The notes: generated by a model not told the origin, from the letters alone. A stretch of DNA of 64,000 nucleotides from Halomonas stenophila (GCF_014192275.1 NZ_JACHXR010000006.1:62001-126000); one strand, 5' to 3'; counted from the stretch's first letter, positions 9,359 through 20,337 are shown. A program made the numbers and translations.

Positions 9359-9916
9359 TCAGGCCTTGCCGTGCAGGTAGGTGTCCAGTACGGCGTCCCA
9401 GTGCCCCTGGGCCTGCAGCAGGGTGTCGCAGATCTCGCGCACCGCGCCGTGGCCGCCCTCGCGCTCGGTCACCCAGTCGGCGTGCTGGCGGATATAGCTC
9501 GGGGCGCCGGGCACGCTGATGCCGACGCCGGCCTGGCGGATGGCGGCCACGTCGGGCATGTCGTCGCCGCAGTAGGCCACCTGCTCGAGACCGATGCCCA
9601 GCCGGGTGCACAGCTGGCGCAGCGTCGGCAGCTTCTTCTCGATGCCCTGGTAGAGGTGCTGGATGCCCAGGGCGGCGGCGCGGCGGCTGACCATGGGGGA
9701 GTCACGCCCGGTGATCAGGGCCACCTCGATGCCGGCGCGGTGCAGCAGCTTGATGCCATGGCCGTCCAGGGTATGGAAGGCCTTGGTCTCGCCGCCGTCG
9801 GACTGGAAGTAGAGGCGGCCATCGGTCAGCACGCCGTCCACGTCCATGGCCAGCAGGCGGATGCGGCGCAGGCGGTCGACGAGACCAGGGTCCATCAGGG
9901 GAGCGTCGAGGGTCAT
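9359..9916 (-). CDS. kdsC: 3-deoxy-D-manno-octulosonate 8-phosphate phosphatase KdsC
   Basis: This 185-residue HAD phosphatase without a cap domain hydrolyses KDO-8-P to KDO for lipid A core synthesis. The nucleophile motif is DVDGVLTDG with D25 and D27, followed by the lysine-containing region and GDDMPD (motif IV). The length is typical. It sits between kdsD and lptC, so KDO synthesis and LPS transport are co-expressed. Confidence 0.95.
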   Translation of the reverse strand: MTLDAPLMDPGLVDRLRRIRLLAMDVDGVLTDGRLYFQSDGGETKAFHTLDGHGIKLLHRAGIEVALITGRDSPMVSRRAAALGIQHLYQGIEKKLPTLRQLCTRLGIGLEQVAYCGDDMPDVAAIRQAGVGISVPGAPSYIRQHADWVTEREGGHGAVREICDTLLQAQGHWDAVLDTYLHGKA

Positions 9917-9931
9917 GGAATCTCCTTGGGG

Positions 9932-10921
9932 TCAGATCACGCCACTGGCGAGCAGGTCATGCATGTGCAGGGCGCCGACCGGGCGTCCCTCGTCATCCAC
10001 CACGGCCAGGGCCGTGATGCGGTTGTCATCCATGATGCGTACCGCCTCGGCGGCCAGCATGTCGGGGGCCACCCGCTTGCCGGGCACGGTCATCACCGTA
10101 TCCACCCGGAGCCCGGTGAGGTCGCTGTGCTGGTCGAGGGTGCGGCGCAGGTCGCCGTCGGTGTACACGCCGGCCAGCCGGCCGTCGTCGTCGACCACGC
10201 AGGTGAAGCCCAGGCCCTGGCGAGTGATCTCCAGCAGCGCATCGCGCAGCGGGCTGCCGAGCGCCACCCGGGGCAGGCGGCTGCCCTGGTGCATCAGGTC
10301 CGCGACCCTGAGCAGCAGGCGCTTGCCGAGGCTGCCGCCCGGGTGGGAGAGGGCGAAGTCCTCGGCCGTGAAGCCCCGGCACTCGAGCAGCGCCACGGCC
10401 AGGGCGTCGCCCAGCGCCAGGGAGGCGGTGGTCGAGGAGGTGGGCGCCAGGTCCAGCGGGCAGGCCTCGCGCTCGACCCCGGCGTCCAGGTGGGCGTCGG
10501 CATGGCGGGCGAGGGTCGAGCCGGGACGGCCGGTCATGCTGATCAGGGGCGTGCCGAGGCGCTTGAGCAGCGGCAGCAGGGCGGTGACCTCGGCGGTCTC
10601 GCCGGAATTGGACAGCGCCAGGACCACGTCGCCCGGGGTGATCATGCCCAGGTCGCCATGGCTGGCCTCGCCGGGATGCACGAAGAAGGCCGGCGTGCCG
10701 GTGCTGGCCAGGGTGGCGGCGATCTTGCCGGCGATGTGCCCGGACTTGCCCATGCCGGTGACCACGACACGGCCGCGACAGGCCAGCATCAGCTCGCACG
10801 CTCGTTCGAAGTCGCCATCCAGCCGCTCGATGAGGGCGGCGATGGCCTGCTGTTCCAGGGTCAGGGTGCGCACGGCGCTGTCGAGAAGGCCGGCGGCGGG
10901 AGTCGAAGTGTCGTCAGTCAT
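9932..10921 (-). CDS. kdsD: Arabinose-5-phosphate isomerase KdsD
   Basis: This 329-residue enzyme interconverts ribulose-5-phosphate and arabinose-5-phosphate, the first step of KDO synthesis. It has an N-terminal SIS domain (TGMGKSGHIAGKIAATLAST; PTSSTTASLALGDALAVALL) and two C-terminal CBS domains from about residue 205 on. The open frame extends upstream, but the family N-terminus fits ATG 10921. No Shine-Dalgarno is visible before it, and a promoter-like pair lies only a few bases upstream, so the transcript may be nearly leaderless. Confidence 0.95.
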   Translation of the reverse strand: MTDDTSTPAAGLLDSAVRTLTLEQQAIAALIERLDGDFERACELMLACRGRVVVTGMGKSGHIAGKIAATLASTGTPAFFVHPGEASHGDLGMITPGDVVLALSNSGETAEVTALLPLLKRLGTPLISMTGRPGSTLARHADAHLDAGVEREACPLDLAPTSSTTASLALGDALAVALLECRGFTAEDFALSHPGGSLGKRLLLRVADLMHQGSRLPRVALGSPLRDALLEITRQGLGFTCVVDDDGRLAGVYTDGDLRRTLDQHSDLTGLRVDTVMTVPGKRVAPDMLAAEAVRIMDDNRITALAVVDDEGRPVGALHMHDLLASGVI

Positions 10922-10928
10922 GGCAGTG

Positions 10929-10957
10929 ATTGTTGCCCGTTGCGGGGATTGTCTCAA
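10929..10957 (-). promoter_or_regulatory. Possible kdsD promoter
   Basis: On the minus strand TTGAGA (10957-10952) and AACAAT (10934-10929) are spaced by 17 bp. The predicted start near 10922 falls at the kdsD initiation codon, which itself lacks a Shine-Dalgarno. The rest of the 267-bp gap to mlaF (10922-11188) shows no gene that I can support. An AT-rich stretch at 11150-11175 (with GATAAT at 11163-11168) may hold the mlaF promoter, but no matching -35 is evident. Confidence 0.4.
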
Positions 10958-11188
10958 GGGGTCAGGCGGCGGCGCCGACGAAGCGGTCGGTGCTCCACGG
11001 CAGGCCGATGAAGCCGAGAAGCACGCTGAGCGAGGGAGCCGGCATGGTGAGGGTGGGCGTCCGGTGGCTGAAAGGGTGCCCATTGAACCCGTTGCGTCCC
11101 GCCGGCGCAAGCCGCGACAGCCCGGCGCTGGCGCCCCGGGACCCCGTTAGGATACGATGTTCGATAATTTTACAGGGAAGGCTAGTGG

Positions 11189-12001
11189 ATGACCGATTCC
11201 CCTCTCGTCGAAGTGGAGGGCCTGCACTTCTCCCGTGGAGAAACGGAGATCTTCCGCGGCGTCGACATGGCCGTGCCCAAGGGCAAGATCACGGCGATCA
11301 TGGGCCCCAGCGGCACCGGCAAGACCACCCTGCTCAAGCTGATCGGCGGCCAGTTGACGCCCGATGCCGGGCGGGTGCGCATCGATGGCCAGGAGGTGCA
11401 CGCCCTGTCGCGCAAGGCGCTGTTCCGGTTGCGCCGGCGCATGGGCATGCTGTTCCAGAGCGGGGCCCTGTTCTCGGATCTCGATGTCTTCGAGAACGTG
11501 GCCTTTCCCCTGCGCGTGCATACCGACCTGCCCGAGACGATGATCCGTGACCTGGTGCTGATGAAGCTCCAGGCGGTCGGGCTGCGCGGCGCCCGGGAGC
11601 TGATGCCCTCGGAGCTGTCCGGGGGCATGGCGCGCCGCGTGGCGTTGGCCCGCGCCATCGCCCTGGATCCCGAGCTGATCCTCTACGACGAGCCCTTCGT
11701 CGGCCAGGATCCCATCTCCATGGGGGTGCTGGTCCAGCTGATCCGGCGCCTCAACGACGCCCTGGGGCTGACCGCGGTGGTGGTCTCCCACGACATCAAG
11801 GAGACCCTGTCCATTGCCGACTATGTGTACGTGATCTCCGATGGCCGGGTCATGGCCCATGGCACCCCGGAAAGCCTCGACGTGAACCGCGACCCACGGG
11901 TCAGCCAGTTCATCCACGGCGAGCCCGACGGTCCGGTGCCCTTCCACTACCCGGCCATGGACTTCCATGCCGACCTGCTGGGCACGGGGGGGCCGCGATG
12001 A
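11189..12001 (+). CDS. mlaF: Phospholipid ABC transporter ATP-binding protein MlaF
   Basis: This 270-residue ATPase drives the MlaFEDB complex that maintains outer-membrane lipid asymmetry. Walker A is GPSGTGKT (39-46). The signature [15 protein letters not shown] has the Gly-Met variation typical of MlaF, and Walker B is [13 protein letters not shown]. It is the first gene of mlaFEDCB and overlaps mlaE by four bases. It is divergent from kdsD, whereas in E. coli these genes run in one direction. Confidence 0.96.
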   Translation: MTDSPLVEVEGLHFSRGETEIFRGVDMAVPKGKITAIMGPSGTGKTTLLKLIGGQLTPDAGRVRIDGQEVHALSRKALFRLRRRMGMLFQSGALFSDLDVFENVAFPLRVHTDLPETMIRDLVLMKLQAVGLRGARELMPSELSGGMARRVALARAIALDPELILYDEPFVGQDPISMGVLVQLIRRLNDALGLTAVVVSHDIKETLSIADYVYVISDGRVMAHGTPESLDVNRDPRVSQFIHGEPDGPVPFHYPAMDFHADLLGTGGPR

Positions 12002-12780
12002 TCGAACGCATCCGCCGTCTCGGCCGGCTGGGCTGCGAGGTGCTCGAGGGCCTCGGCCGGGCCGCGATCTTCCTGGGCCTGTCGGTCGTCGGCCTGCCCT
12101 CGGCCGAAGGCATCTGGCTGTGGCTGCGCCAGATGCACTTCGTCGGGGTGATGTCGCTGGCCATCATCCTGGTCTCGGGGCTGTTCATCGGCATGGTGCT
12201 GGCCCTGCAGGGCTATACCATCCTGGTGGACTTCGGTGCCGAGGACGCCCTGGGCCAGATGGTCGCCCTGTCGCTGCTGCGCGAGCTCGCACCGGTGGTC
12301 GCCGCGCTGCTGTTCGCCGGGCGGGCGGGCTCGGCCCTGACCGCCGAGATCGGCCTGATGAAGGCCACCGAGCAGCTCACCAGCATGGAGATGATCGGCG
12401 TCGACCCCCTGCGGCGCGTCGTGGCGCCCCGGCTGTGGGCCGGCTTCGTGGCCCTGCCGCTGCTGACCATCGGCTTCAGCGTGATCGGCATCTGGGGCGG
12501 GCAGCTCGTCGGGGTCCAGTGGCTGGGGGTGTTCGAGGGCTCCTACTGGGGCAACATGCAGGCCAGCGTCGACTTCCTCGACGACGTGGCCAATGGCCTG
12601 ATCAAGAGCCTGGTGTTCGCCCTGGTGGTGACCTGGATCGCGGTGTATCAGGGCTATGCCCTGATCCCCACCTCGGAAGGCATCTCGCGGGCCACCACTC
12701 GCACGGTGGTCTACGCCTCCCTGGCGGTGCTGGGGCTGGATTTCCTGTTGACCGCGCTGATGTTCGGGGAGCTGTCCTGA
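11998..12780 (+). CDS. mlaE: Phospholipid ABC transporter permease MlaE
   Basis: This 260-residue inner-membrane permease of the MlaE (DUF140) family has about five to six hydrophobic segments and the conserved core [20 protein letters not shown] followed by [11 protein letters not shown]. It forms the membrane core of MlaFEDB. It begins within the mlaF stop (ATGA). A 97-bp gap separates it from mlaD. Confidence 0.96.
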   Translation: MIERIRRLGRLGCEVLEGLGRAAIFLGLSVVGLPSAEGIWLWLRQMHFVGVMSLAIILVSGLFIGMVLALQGYTILVDFGAEDALGQMVALSLLRELAPVVAALLFAGRAGSALTAEIGLMKATEQLTSMEMIGVDPLRRVVAPRLWAGFVALPLLTIGFSVIGIWGGQLVGVQWLGVFEGSYWGNMQASVDFLDDVANGLIKSLVFALVVTWIAVYQGYALIPTSEGISRATTRTVVYASLAVLGLDFLLTALMFGELS

Positions 12781-12877
12781 TGGCGGCCTGCCGAAAGGGC
12801 CCGAGACAGGCCCCCCCGGTGCCTCGCTCCGGCGGGGCGGGAGCGTCGGGTGCGTTGCGACTTTTTGGAGACATGGA

Positions 12878-13342
12878 ATGAAACGCAGCAAGACGATGGA
12901 GCTGGGGGTCGGCCTGTTCATGCTGGCCGGGATCCTCGGCCTGATATTCCTCGGCCTGCGCGTCAGCGGCCTGAGCCTGGAGGCGCCCGGTGACAGCTTC
13001 CGGCTGGAGGCCAACTTCGCCAACGTCGGCGGCCTCAAGCCGCGGGCCCGGGTGACCATGGCCGGCGTCACCGTCGGCCGGGTCGAGACCATCGAGCTCG
13101 ATAGCGAGTGGTATGACGCCCGGGTGGTCATGGAACTCGACGCCGAGCTCGAGGGCGCGCTGCCCGAGGACAGCACGGCGGCGATCCTGACCTCGGGGCT
13201 GCTCGGCGAGCAGTACGTGGGCCTCTCCGTCGGCGGTGCCCCCGAAATGCTGGGCGACGGGGACCGCATCCGCGATACCCAGTCGGCCCTGGTGCTGGAA
13301 GAACTCATCCAGCAGTTCGTGTCCAACATGATCGAGGAGTGA
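12878..13342 (+). CDS. mlaD: Phospholipid-binding MCE protein MlaD
   Basis: This 154-residue protein has one N-terminal membrane anchor (LGVGLFMLAGILGLIFLGL, about residues 8-26) and one MCE domain (FANVGGLKPRARVTMAGVTV, GLLGEQYVGLSVGG), which forms a hexameric lipid channel in the periplasm. GGAG upstream of ATG 12878 serves as ribosome binding site. The 97 bp before it are GC-rich with no gene visible. Confidence 0.95.
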   Translation: MKRSKTMELGVGLFMLAGILGLIFLGLRVSGLSLEAPGDSFRLEANFANVGGLKPRARVTMAGVTVGRVETIELDSEWYDARVVMELDAELEGALPEDSTAAILTSGLLGEQYVGLSVGGAPEMLGDGDRIRDTQSALVLEELIQQFVSNMIEE

Positions 13343-13347
13343 TGACG

Positions 13348-14007
13348 ATGACCCTGCCTTTCCCGTTCACCCGCTGCCGTACCGGGCTGCTCGTTCTGGT
13401 GCTGATGCTGGCCGCGCTGCCGGCGCTGGCCCAGGGGGCGATCTCGCCGGAGCAGTTGATCCGCGACAGCGTCGACGAGCTGATGTCGCGCATCGAGGGG
13501 CGCGAGAGCTATTTCGCCGAGCACACCGAGGAGCTCGAGGCCATCGTCGACGACAGCCTCGCCGACATCGCCGACTTCCGCTATATCGGTGCCAGCGTGA
13601 TGGGGCGCTACTTCCGCAACGCCACCCCCGAGCAGCGCGCGCGCTTCGTCGAGACCTTCCGTCAGACGCTCATCGACACCTACGCCAAGGGCCTGGTGAC
13701 CTTCGACTACCGCGAGGTGCGGGTCCTCGACAACCAGGATGCCAGCCGCTACGAGGACCAGGCCAGCGTGGCCATGGAGGTCGTCGCCGTCGACGGCACC
13801 GTCTATCCCGTCAGCTACACCCTGCGCCTGGACGACGACCGGTGGCAGGTGGTCAACGTGATCGTCAACGGCATCAACCTCGGCCTGACCTTCCGCAACC
13901 AGTTCGACGAGGCCATGCGCGCGCAGAACCGCGACTACGATGCGGTGATCCAGGGCTGGGCCCCGGAGCTGGAGGTCGAGGAGCTGGAGCAGGGCGGCCA
14001 GGGATGA
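13348..14007 (+). CDS. mlaC: Periplasmic phospholipid-binding protein MlaC
   Basis: This 219-residue Ttg2D/MlaC-family protein shuttles phospholipids between the outer-membrane MlaA complex and MlaFEDB. It has a Sec signal (LLVLVLMLAALPALAQGA) and the family motif MGRYFRNATPEQRARFVETF. GTG 13339, ATG 13342 and ATG 13348 are all in frame. I prefer 13348 because GAGGAG (13334-13339) is eight bases before it. It overlaps mlaB by four bases. Confidence 0.95.
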   Translation: MTLPFPFTRCRTGLLVLVLMLAALPALAQGAISPEQLIRDSVDELMSRIEGRESYFAEHTEELEAIVDDSLADIADFRYIGASVMGRYFRNATPEQRARFVETFRQTLIDTYAKGLVTFDYREVRVLDNQDASRYEDQASVAMEVVAVDGTVYPVSYTLRLDDDRWQVVNVIVNGINLGLTFRNQFDEAMRAQNRDYDAVIQGWAPELEVEELEQGGQG

Positions 14008-14351
14008 GCCTGCTGCTCGAGAATGGCGACAACCGTCTCGAGGCCACCGCGACCACCCTGGCGGTGACCGGCGAGGTGGACTTCGACGGGGCGGCGGCCC
14101 TGGCCGCGGCCGGTCGTGCCTGGCTCGCCGACCGGCCCGGAGGCACGCCGGTGACCTTCGACCTGCGCGGCGTCGACCGGGTCAGCAGCGCGGCGATCAG
14201 CGTGCTGCTGGAATGGACCCGCCAGGTCCGCGCCCGGGGGCTCGAGCTCGAGGTGGTGCGCCTGTCACGGCCCCTGGCCCGACTCACCCAGGTGGCGGGG
14301 CTGGACACCCTGCTGCCCGTGGAGGCCCCCGCCGGCGCGGTGGAGGCCTGA
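14004..14351 (+). CDS. mlaB: STAS-domain protein MlaB
   Basis: This 115-residue STAS domain protein is the regulatory cytoplasmic subunit of MlaFEDB and stabilises MlaF. The STAS core is visible as VTFDLRGVDRVSSAAISVLL with the conserved serines at about 61-62. It starts inside the mlaC stop codon (ATGA). Heptamer repeats begin at its stop codon, so it is probably the last gene of the operon. Confidence 0.9.
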   Translation: MSLLLENGDNRLEATATTLAVTGEVDFDGAAALAAAGRAWLADRPGGTPVTFDLRGVDRVSSAAISVLLEWTRQVRARGLELEVVRLSRPLARLTQVAGLDTLLPVEAPAGAVEA

Positions 14352-14405
14352 GGTTCGAGGTTCGAGGTTCGAGGAGTGAGGAGTGAGGAGTGAGGAGTGA
14401 GGGGT
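14350..14405. repeat. Heptamer array: 3x GAGGTTC, 4x GAGGAGT, 1x GAGGGGT
   Basis: Eight consecutive 7-bp units run from the last bases of mlaB: three GAGGTTC (14350-14370), four GAGGAGT (14371-14398) and one GAGGGGT (14399-14405). All share GAGG plus three variable bases, as does the array at 3751-3827 read on its minus strand. The pyrimidine-rich segment at 14411-14431 is partly complementary, so the RNA could fold into a long stem after mlaB. Confidence 0.85.
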
Positions 14406-14431
14406 TCCTCGCCCCTTACCCCTTGCTCCTC
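14371..14431 (+). terminator. Possible stem-loop after mlaB built from heptamers
   Basis: The purine-rich repeats (14371-14405) can pair imperfectly with CCCCTTACCCCTTGCTCCTC (14412-14431) around a TCCTCG loop. There is no adjacent T-run. Further on, AAGCGCGGCGCTTTTCTTT (14452-14470) looks like a degenerate copy of the small GC hairpin seen elsewhere. The structure lies in the 200-bp gap between mlaB and ibaG. Confidence 0.4.
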
Positions 14432-14551
14432 TTCCACGCGCACGTCGCCAAGCGCGGCGCTTTTCTTTACCATGGCGTCTCCAGTTGTCCCGCCAGACGG
14501 CGTCTGCCGCCGCTGGCGCATTCACCGATCCAACACACAAGCGAGGGTTCG

Positions 14552-16080
<1,529 letters not shown>

Positions 16081-16099
16081 GCCGACAACAGGCGAGACC

Positions 16100-16753
16100 A
16101 TGAGCAAGCAACTGATTCTGGCCCTCTCCAAGGGCCGTATTCTCGACGAGACCCTGCCGCTGCTGGCCGAGGCCGGCATCACGCCCGCCGAGGACCTGGG
16201 CGCCAGCCGCAAGCTGCTGTTCGACACCAACCTGCCGGACGTCAAGCTGGTGGTGATCCGCGCCACGGATGTGCCCACCTATGTCCAGCTCGGCGCCGCC
16301 GATGTGGGCGTGGCCGGCAAGGACGTGTTGCTGGAGCACGGCGCGGAGGGGCTCTACGAGCCGCTGGACCTGGAGATCGCCCGCTGCAAGCTGATGACCG
16401 CGGGCATCACCGGCGCCGAGCCGGCCCGGGCGCGGCGCCGGGTGGCCACCAAGTTCGTCAACGTGGCCAAGCGCTACTATGCCGAACAGGGCATCCAGGC
16501 CGAGGTGATCAAGCTCTACGGTGCCATGGAGCTGGCCCCGTTGATGAACCTGGCCGACGAGATCGTCGATATCGTCGACACCGGCAATACCCTGCGAGCC
16601 AACGGCATGGAGCCCCGCGAGCTGATCGCCCCGATCAGTACCCGGCTGGTGGTCAACAAGGCTGCCATGACCATGAAGCACGCGCGGCTGAAGCCGCTCA
16701 TCCATCGCCTGCGCGAGGCCGTGGAAGGCCGCCGCAGCGAGGCCACCGCCTAG
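16100..16753 (+). CDS. hisG: ATP phosphoribosyltransferase HisG, short form
   Basis: This 217-residue enzyme catalyses the first step of histidine synthesis from ATP and PRPP. It is the short form, lacking the C-terminal ACT-like regulatory domain. Short HisG works with the HisRS-like subunit HisZ, which is not in this window. The C-terminal part carries the PRPP loop [17 protein letters not shown]. The ribosome binding site AGGCGAG precedes ATG 16100, and hisD follows 45 bp later. Confidence 0.95.
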   Translation: MSKQLILALSKGRILDETLPLLAEAGITPAEDLGASRKLLFDTNLPDVKLVVIRATDVPTYVQLGAADVGVAGKDVLLEHGAEGLYEPLDLEIARCKLMTAGITGAEPARARRRVATKFVNVAKRYYAEQGIQAEVIKLYGAMELAPLMNLADEIVDIVDTGNTLRANGMEPRELIAPISTRLVVNKAAMTMKHARLKPLIHRLREAVEGRRSEATA

Positions 16754-16798
16754 TGGCGGGCGGGCCCGCCCCGATTCCATTCCTTGCGAGAGGATCCT

Positions 16799-18127
16799 AT
16801 GGCCATGACTGACTCTTCCGCCGCCGGCCTCGAGCTTGCCAGGCTCTCCACCGCGGACGACGACTTCGCCGCCCGCCTCGATGCCCTGCTGGCCTGGGAG
16901 GGCGTCTCCAGCGGCGAGGTCCAGGGGCGCGTCGACGAGATCCTGGCCGCGGTGAAGGCCCGCGGCGATGTCGCCCTGATCGAATACAGCAACCGCTTCG
17001 ACCGCCTCTCGGTGGCGAGCATGGCGGAGTTGACCCTGGGGCCGGCGCGCCTGCGCGAGGCCTTCGAGGGCCTGCCCGAGGCCCAGCGCCAGGCGCTGTC
17101 CACCGCCGCCGAGCGGGTACGCCGCTACCACGAACACCAGAAGCCCGAGTCCTGGCAGTACACCGAGGCCGACGGCACCGTGCTCGGCCAGCAGGTCACC
17201 CCGCTGGACCGGGCCGGCATCTATGTGCCCGGCGGCAAGGCCGCCTATCCGTCCTCGGTGCTGATGAACGCCCTGCCGGCCCACGTGGCCGGGGTGCGCG
17301 AGATCGTCATGGTGGTGCCGACCCCTGATGGCGTGCTCAACGAGCTGGTGCTGGCCGCCGCCCACCTGGCCGGCGTCGATCATGTCTTCACCATCGGCGG
17401 GGCCCAGGCGGTGGCCGCCCTGGCCTACGGCACCGAGACGGTACCGCGAGTCGACAAGATCGTCGGGCCCGGCAACATCTATGTGGCCACGGCCAAGCGG
17501 GCGGTGTTCGGCCAGGTGGGGATCGACATGATCGCCGGTCCCTCGGAGATCCTGGTCATCTCCGACGGCGGTACCGATCCGGACTGGCTGGCCATGGACC
17601 TGTTCTCCCAGGCCGAGCATGACGAGGACGCCCAGGCGATCCTGGTGAGCTGGGACGCCGACCACCTGGAGGCGGTCGCCGAGGCGATGGCCCGCCAGTT
17701 GCCGACCATGGAGCGCGAGGGCATGATTCGCGCCTCCCTGGCCGCCCGTGGCGCGCTGATCCAGTGTCGTGACCGTGGCGAGGCGGTCGAGCTGCTCAAC
17801 CGCATCGCCCCGGAGCACCTGGAGCTCTCGGTGGCCGACCCCGAGGCCTGGCTGCCCGAGGTGCGCCATGCCGGCGCCGTCTTCATGGGCCGCTATACCG
17901 CCGAGGCCCTGGGCGATTACTGTGCCGGTCCCAACCATGTGCTACCGACCTCCGGCACGGCCCGCTTCTCCTCGCCGCTCGGCGTCTACGACTTCCAGAA
18001 GCGCTCCTCGCTGATCCAGTGCTCGGCCGAGGGCGCCTCCACCCTGGGGGCCACCGCCTCGGTGCTGGCTCGGGGCGAGTCGTTGACCGCCCATGCGCGC
18101 AGCGCCGAGTACCGTATCCGTGACTGA
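16799..18127 (+). CDS. hisD: Histidinol dehydrogenase HisD
   Basis: This 442-residue zinc enzyme oxidises L-histidinol to L-histidine with two NAD. Visible family motifs are the nucleotide-binding [15 protein letters not shown], the [14 protein letters not shown] segment, the zinc-ligand region [12 protein letters not shown] and [16 protein letters not shown] chose ATG 16799, which follows GAGAGGATCCT. An upstream TTG at 16784 is less likely. hisC, which I recall following hisD in Pseudomonas, is not present here. Confidence 0.96.
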   Translation: MAMTDSSAAGLELARLSTADDDFAARLDALLAWEGVSSGEVQGRVDEILAAVKARGDVALIEYSNRFDRLSVASMAELTLGPARLREAFEGLPEAQRQALSTAAERVRRYHEHQKPESWQYTEADGTVLGQQVTPLDRAGIYVPGGKAAYPSSVLMNALPAHVAGVREIVMVVPTPDGVLNELVLAAAHLAGVDHVFTIGGAQAVAALAYGTETVPRVDKIVGPGNIYVATAKRAVFGQVGIDMIAGPSEILVISDGGTDPDWLAMDLFSQAEHDEDAQAILVSWDADHLEAVAEAMARQLPTMEREGMIRASLAARGALIQCRDRGEAVELLNRIAPEHLELSVADPEAWLPEVRHAGAVFMGRYTAEALGDYCAGPNHVLPTSGTARFSSPLGVYDFQKRSSLIQCSAEGASTLGATASVLARGESLTAHARSAEYRIRD

Positions 18128-18147
18128 GCGCCGAGCCGCGACGCCAT

Positions 18148-18180
18148 GACCACGACCCCGTCAGCGACGGGGTCGTGGTC
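18148..18180. terminator. Bidirectional hairpin between hisD and the DegS-type protease gene
   Basis: A perfect 15-bp stem, GACCACGACCCCGTC (18148-18162) with GACGGGGTCGTGGTC (18166-18180), closes a three-base AGC loop. No T-tract follows on either side. The position between convergent genes and the very stable stem suggest transcription termination for both. Confidence 0.7.
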
Positions 18181-18199
18181 GTTGGGGCGGGTGTGGGAC

Positions 18200-19432
18200 T
18201 CAGGGCGTGTCGGTACTGGCGGGGCGCCGCGGGGTGGGGCGCTCGGCGACCTCCAGGGTCACCCGCATGGTCTCGCCGCCGCGCACCACCGTCACCGGCA
18301 GCTGGCTGCCCGGCGTCACGGCGGCGATCTCGCTCATGGTCTGGCGGGGGTCGAGGATGGGCTGGCCGTTCACCTCGAGCAGCACGTCCCCGGCCTGCAG
18401 GCCGGCCTGGTCGGCGGGGCCCTCCGGCACCACCCCGGCGATGATCACGCCGGTGGGGGCCTCGAGGCCGAAGGAGGCGGCGAGCTCGGGATTGAGTTCC
18501 TGAGCCTCGATGCCCAGCCAGCCGCGGATCACCCGCCCCTGGGTGACGATCTCCTCGAGGATGTTGCGGGCCAGGTTGGTGGGGATGGCGAAGCCGATGC
18601 CCTGGGAGCCGCCGGAGCGGGAGAAGATGGCGGTGTTGATGCCGACCAGGGCGCCCTCGGGGTTGATCAGGGCGCCGCCGGAGTTGCCCGGGTTGATGGC
18701 CGCATCGGTCTGGATGAAGTCCTCGTAGGCGTTGAGTCCCAGGTGGCTGCGCCCGGTGGCGCTGATGATGCCCATGGTCACGGTCTGCCCCACGCCGAAG
18801 GGATTGCCGATGGCCAGGGAGACATCGCCGATCGCCACCCGGGTGGAGTCGGCGAGCTCGATGACCGGCAGGTCGTCGAGGTCGATGCGCAGCACCGCCA
18901 GGTCGCTTTCCGGGTCGGTGCCGATCACCTCGGCGAGGGTCTCGCGCCCGTCACGCAGGGCCACCTGGATCTGGTCGGCGCCGCTGATCACGTGATGATT
19001 GGTCAGCACATAGCCGTCATCGCTGACGATGACCCCGGAGCCGAGGCTCGACAGCATCCGCTGCCGGCGGGGCATGTTGTCGCCATAGAACTGGCGGAAG
19101 AAGGGGTCCGACATCAGCGGATGGCCCTCCCGCTCGACGACCCGCGACGAGTAGATGTTGACCACCGCCGGGGCGGCCCGCTCCACCGCCTCGGCATAGC
19201 TGACCGGTCCCTGGTCGCGGGCCATGGGCGCGGCCTCGCGCAGCTCGGGGGAGGGCCGCGATACCGGTTCCGGCTGGGGTGCCGGAGCCTGGGTCTGCTG
19301 CTCCGGTACCGGGGCGGGCGGGCTTGGCTGGACGGCCCGGCGCCCCAGCAGCTGCGGAAAGGCATTGAGCAGCACGATGGCTACCAGCAGGCCGATCAGG
19401 GCGGGCCAGAGGTAGGGGAGGGCGCGTCGCAT
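18200..19432 (-). CDS. algW: DegS/AlgW-type periplasmic serine protease
   Basis: This 410-residue HtrA-family protease has one N-terminal membrane anchor (YLWPALIGLLVAIVLL), a Pro/Gln-rich linker (about 35-70), a trypsin-like domain with H147 (TNHHVIS), D177 (ESDLAVLRI) and S251 (NPGNSGGAL), and a single PDZ domain at about 295-395. One PDZ and a membrane anchor are the DegS/AlgW pattern, whose role is to start RseA/MucA cleavage in the sigma-E envelope stress pathway. A second PDZ, as in DegP, is absent. The real start is ATG 19432 although the frame extends upstream. It is convergent with hisD and divergent from the Nif3-family gene. Confidence 0.88.
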   Translation of the reverse strand: MRRALPYLWPALIGLLVAIVLLNAFPQLLGRRAVQPSPPAPVPEQQTQAPAPQPEPVSRPSPELREAAPMARDQGPVSYAEAVERAAPAVVNIYSSRVVEREGHPLMSDPFFRQFYGDNMPRRQRMLSSLGSGVIVSDDGYVLTNHHVISGADQIQVALRDGRETLAEVIGTDPESDLAVLRIDLDDLPVIELADSTRVAIGDVSLAIGNPFGVGQTVTMGIISATGRSHLGLNAYEDFIQTDAAINPGNSGGALINPEGALVGINTAIFSRSGGSQGIGFAIPTNLARNILEEIVTQGRVIRGWLGIEAQELNPELAASFGLEAPTGVIIAGVVPEGPADQAGLQAGDVLLEVNGQPILDPRQTMSEIAAVTPGSQLPVTVVRGGETMRVTLEVAERPTPRRPASTDTP

Positions 19433-19535
19433 GCGGCGGGATTCCTTCTCGGTGGTGCGTGGTCGCGGAGCGGGAGGGTGCCGGGTAGAATGAGCGAATT
19501 GTAACATTGCATCCCCGAGCACGCGCGGAGGCGAC

Positions 19536-20297
19536 ATGACGACTTGCGACGAACTGCTGGCGGCCTGTGACCGGCTGCTGGTCCCCGAACGCTTCAAGGA
19601 TTACACCGTCAACGGCCTGCAGGTCGGCGGTCGCGAGCGCATCGCCCGGGTGATGACCGGCGTCACGGCCTGCCAGGCCCTGCTCGACGAGGCGGTGGCC
19701 TGGCGCGCGGACCTGCTGCTGGTCCACCACGGCTACTTCTGGAAGAACGAACCAGTCAACATCACCGGCATGAAGCGGCGCCGGCTGACCACCCTGCTGA
19801 CCCATGACATCGGCCTGCTGGCCTATCATCTGCCGCTGGATGCCCACGCGACCCTGGGCAACAATGCCGCCCTGGCCCGCCGGCTGGACTTCGAGGTCGA
19901 GGGCTGTATCGATGGTGCGCTGGGCGAGGGGCTGGTCTGGAGGGGGGCGCCGCCGGCACCGATGAGCGCCGGCGAGCTGGCCGCCCACGTCGGCGCGCGC
20001 CTGGAGCGGGCGCCGTTGCTGGTGGAGGCCCCCGGCGTCGGCGAGGTGCGGCGGGTCGCCTGGTGCACCGGCGGCGCCCAGGACATGATCCTGCAGGCCG
20101 CCGAGGCCGGCGCCGATGCCTTCATCTCCGGCGAGATCTCGGAGCGGACCACCCACCTGGCCCGCGAGATGGGGATTCACTACCTGGCCGCGGGGCATCA
20201 CGCCACCGAGCGCTACGGGGTCCAGGCGCTGGGGGCCTGGCTGGCCGAGACCTTCGCGGTCGAGCATCGCTTCGTGGATATCGACAACCCGGCCTGA
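19536..20297 (+). CDS. Nif3-like dinuclear metal centre protein (YbgI family)
   Basis: This 253-residue member of the NIF3/DUF34 family forms hexameric rings with a dinuclear metal site. The ligand motifs LLVHHGYFWKNEP, YHLPLDAHATLGNNAALAR and the C-terminal AAGHHATERYGVQALGAWL are present. Related proteins have been discussed as GTP cyclohydrolase-like or metal-handling enzymes, but the function is not settled. GGAGG before ATG 19536 is a good ribosome binding site. It is divergent from the degS-type gene by 103 bp, a gap that contains TAGAAT at 19486-19491 but no good -35. Confidence 0.92.
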   Translation: MTTCDELLAACDRLLVPERFKDYTVNGLQVGGRERIARVMTGVTACQALLDEAVAWRADLLLVHHGYFWKNEPVNITGMKRRRLTTLLTHDIGLLAYHLPLDAHATLGNNAALARRLDFEVEGCIDGALGEGLVWRGAPPAPMSAGELAAHVGARLERAPLLVEAPGVGEVRRVAWCTGGAQDMILQAAEAGADAFISGEISERTTHLAREMGIHYLAAGHHATERYGVQALGAWLAETFAVEHRFVDIDNPA

Positions 20298-20311
20298 GGC
20301 CGACACGCACA

Positions 20312-20332
20312 ACGGCGCCCTGGTGGCGCCGT
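20312..20332. terminator. Bidirectional hairpin between Nif3-family gene and zapG
   Basis: ACGGCGCC (20312-20319) and GGCGCCGT (20325-20332) form an 8-bp GC-rich stem with a five-base loop, directly between the two convergent stop codons. The trailing bases are CGCGTTCA without a clear T-run. Confidence 0.6.
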
Positions 20333-20337
20333 CGCGT

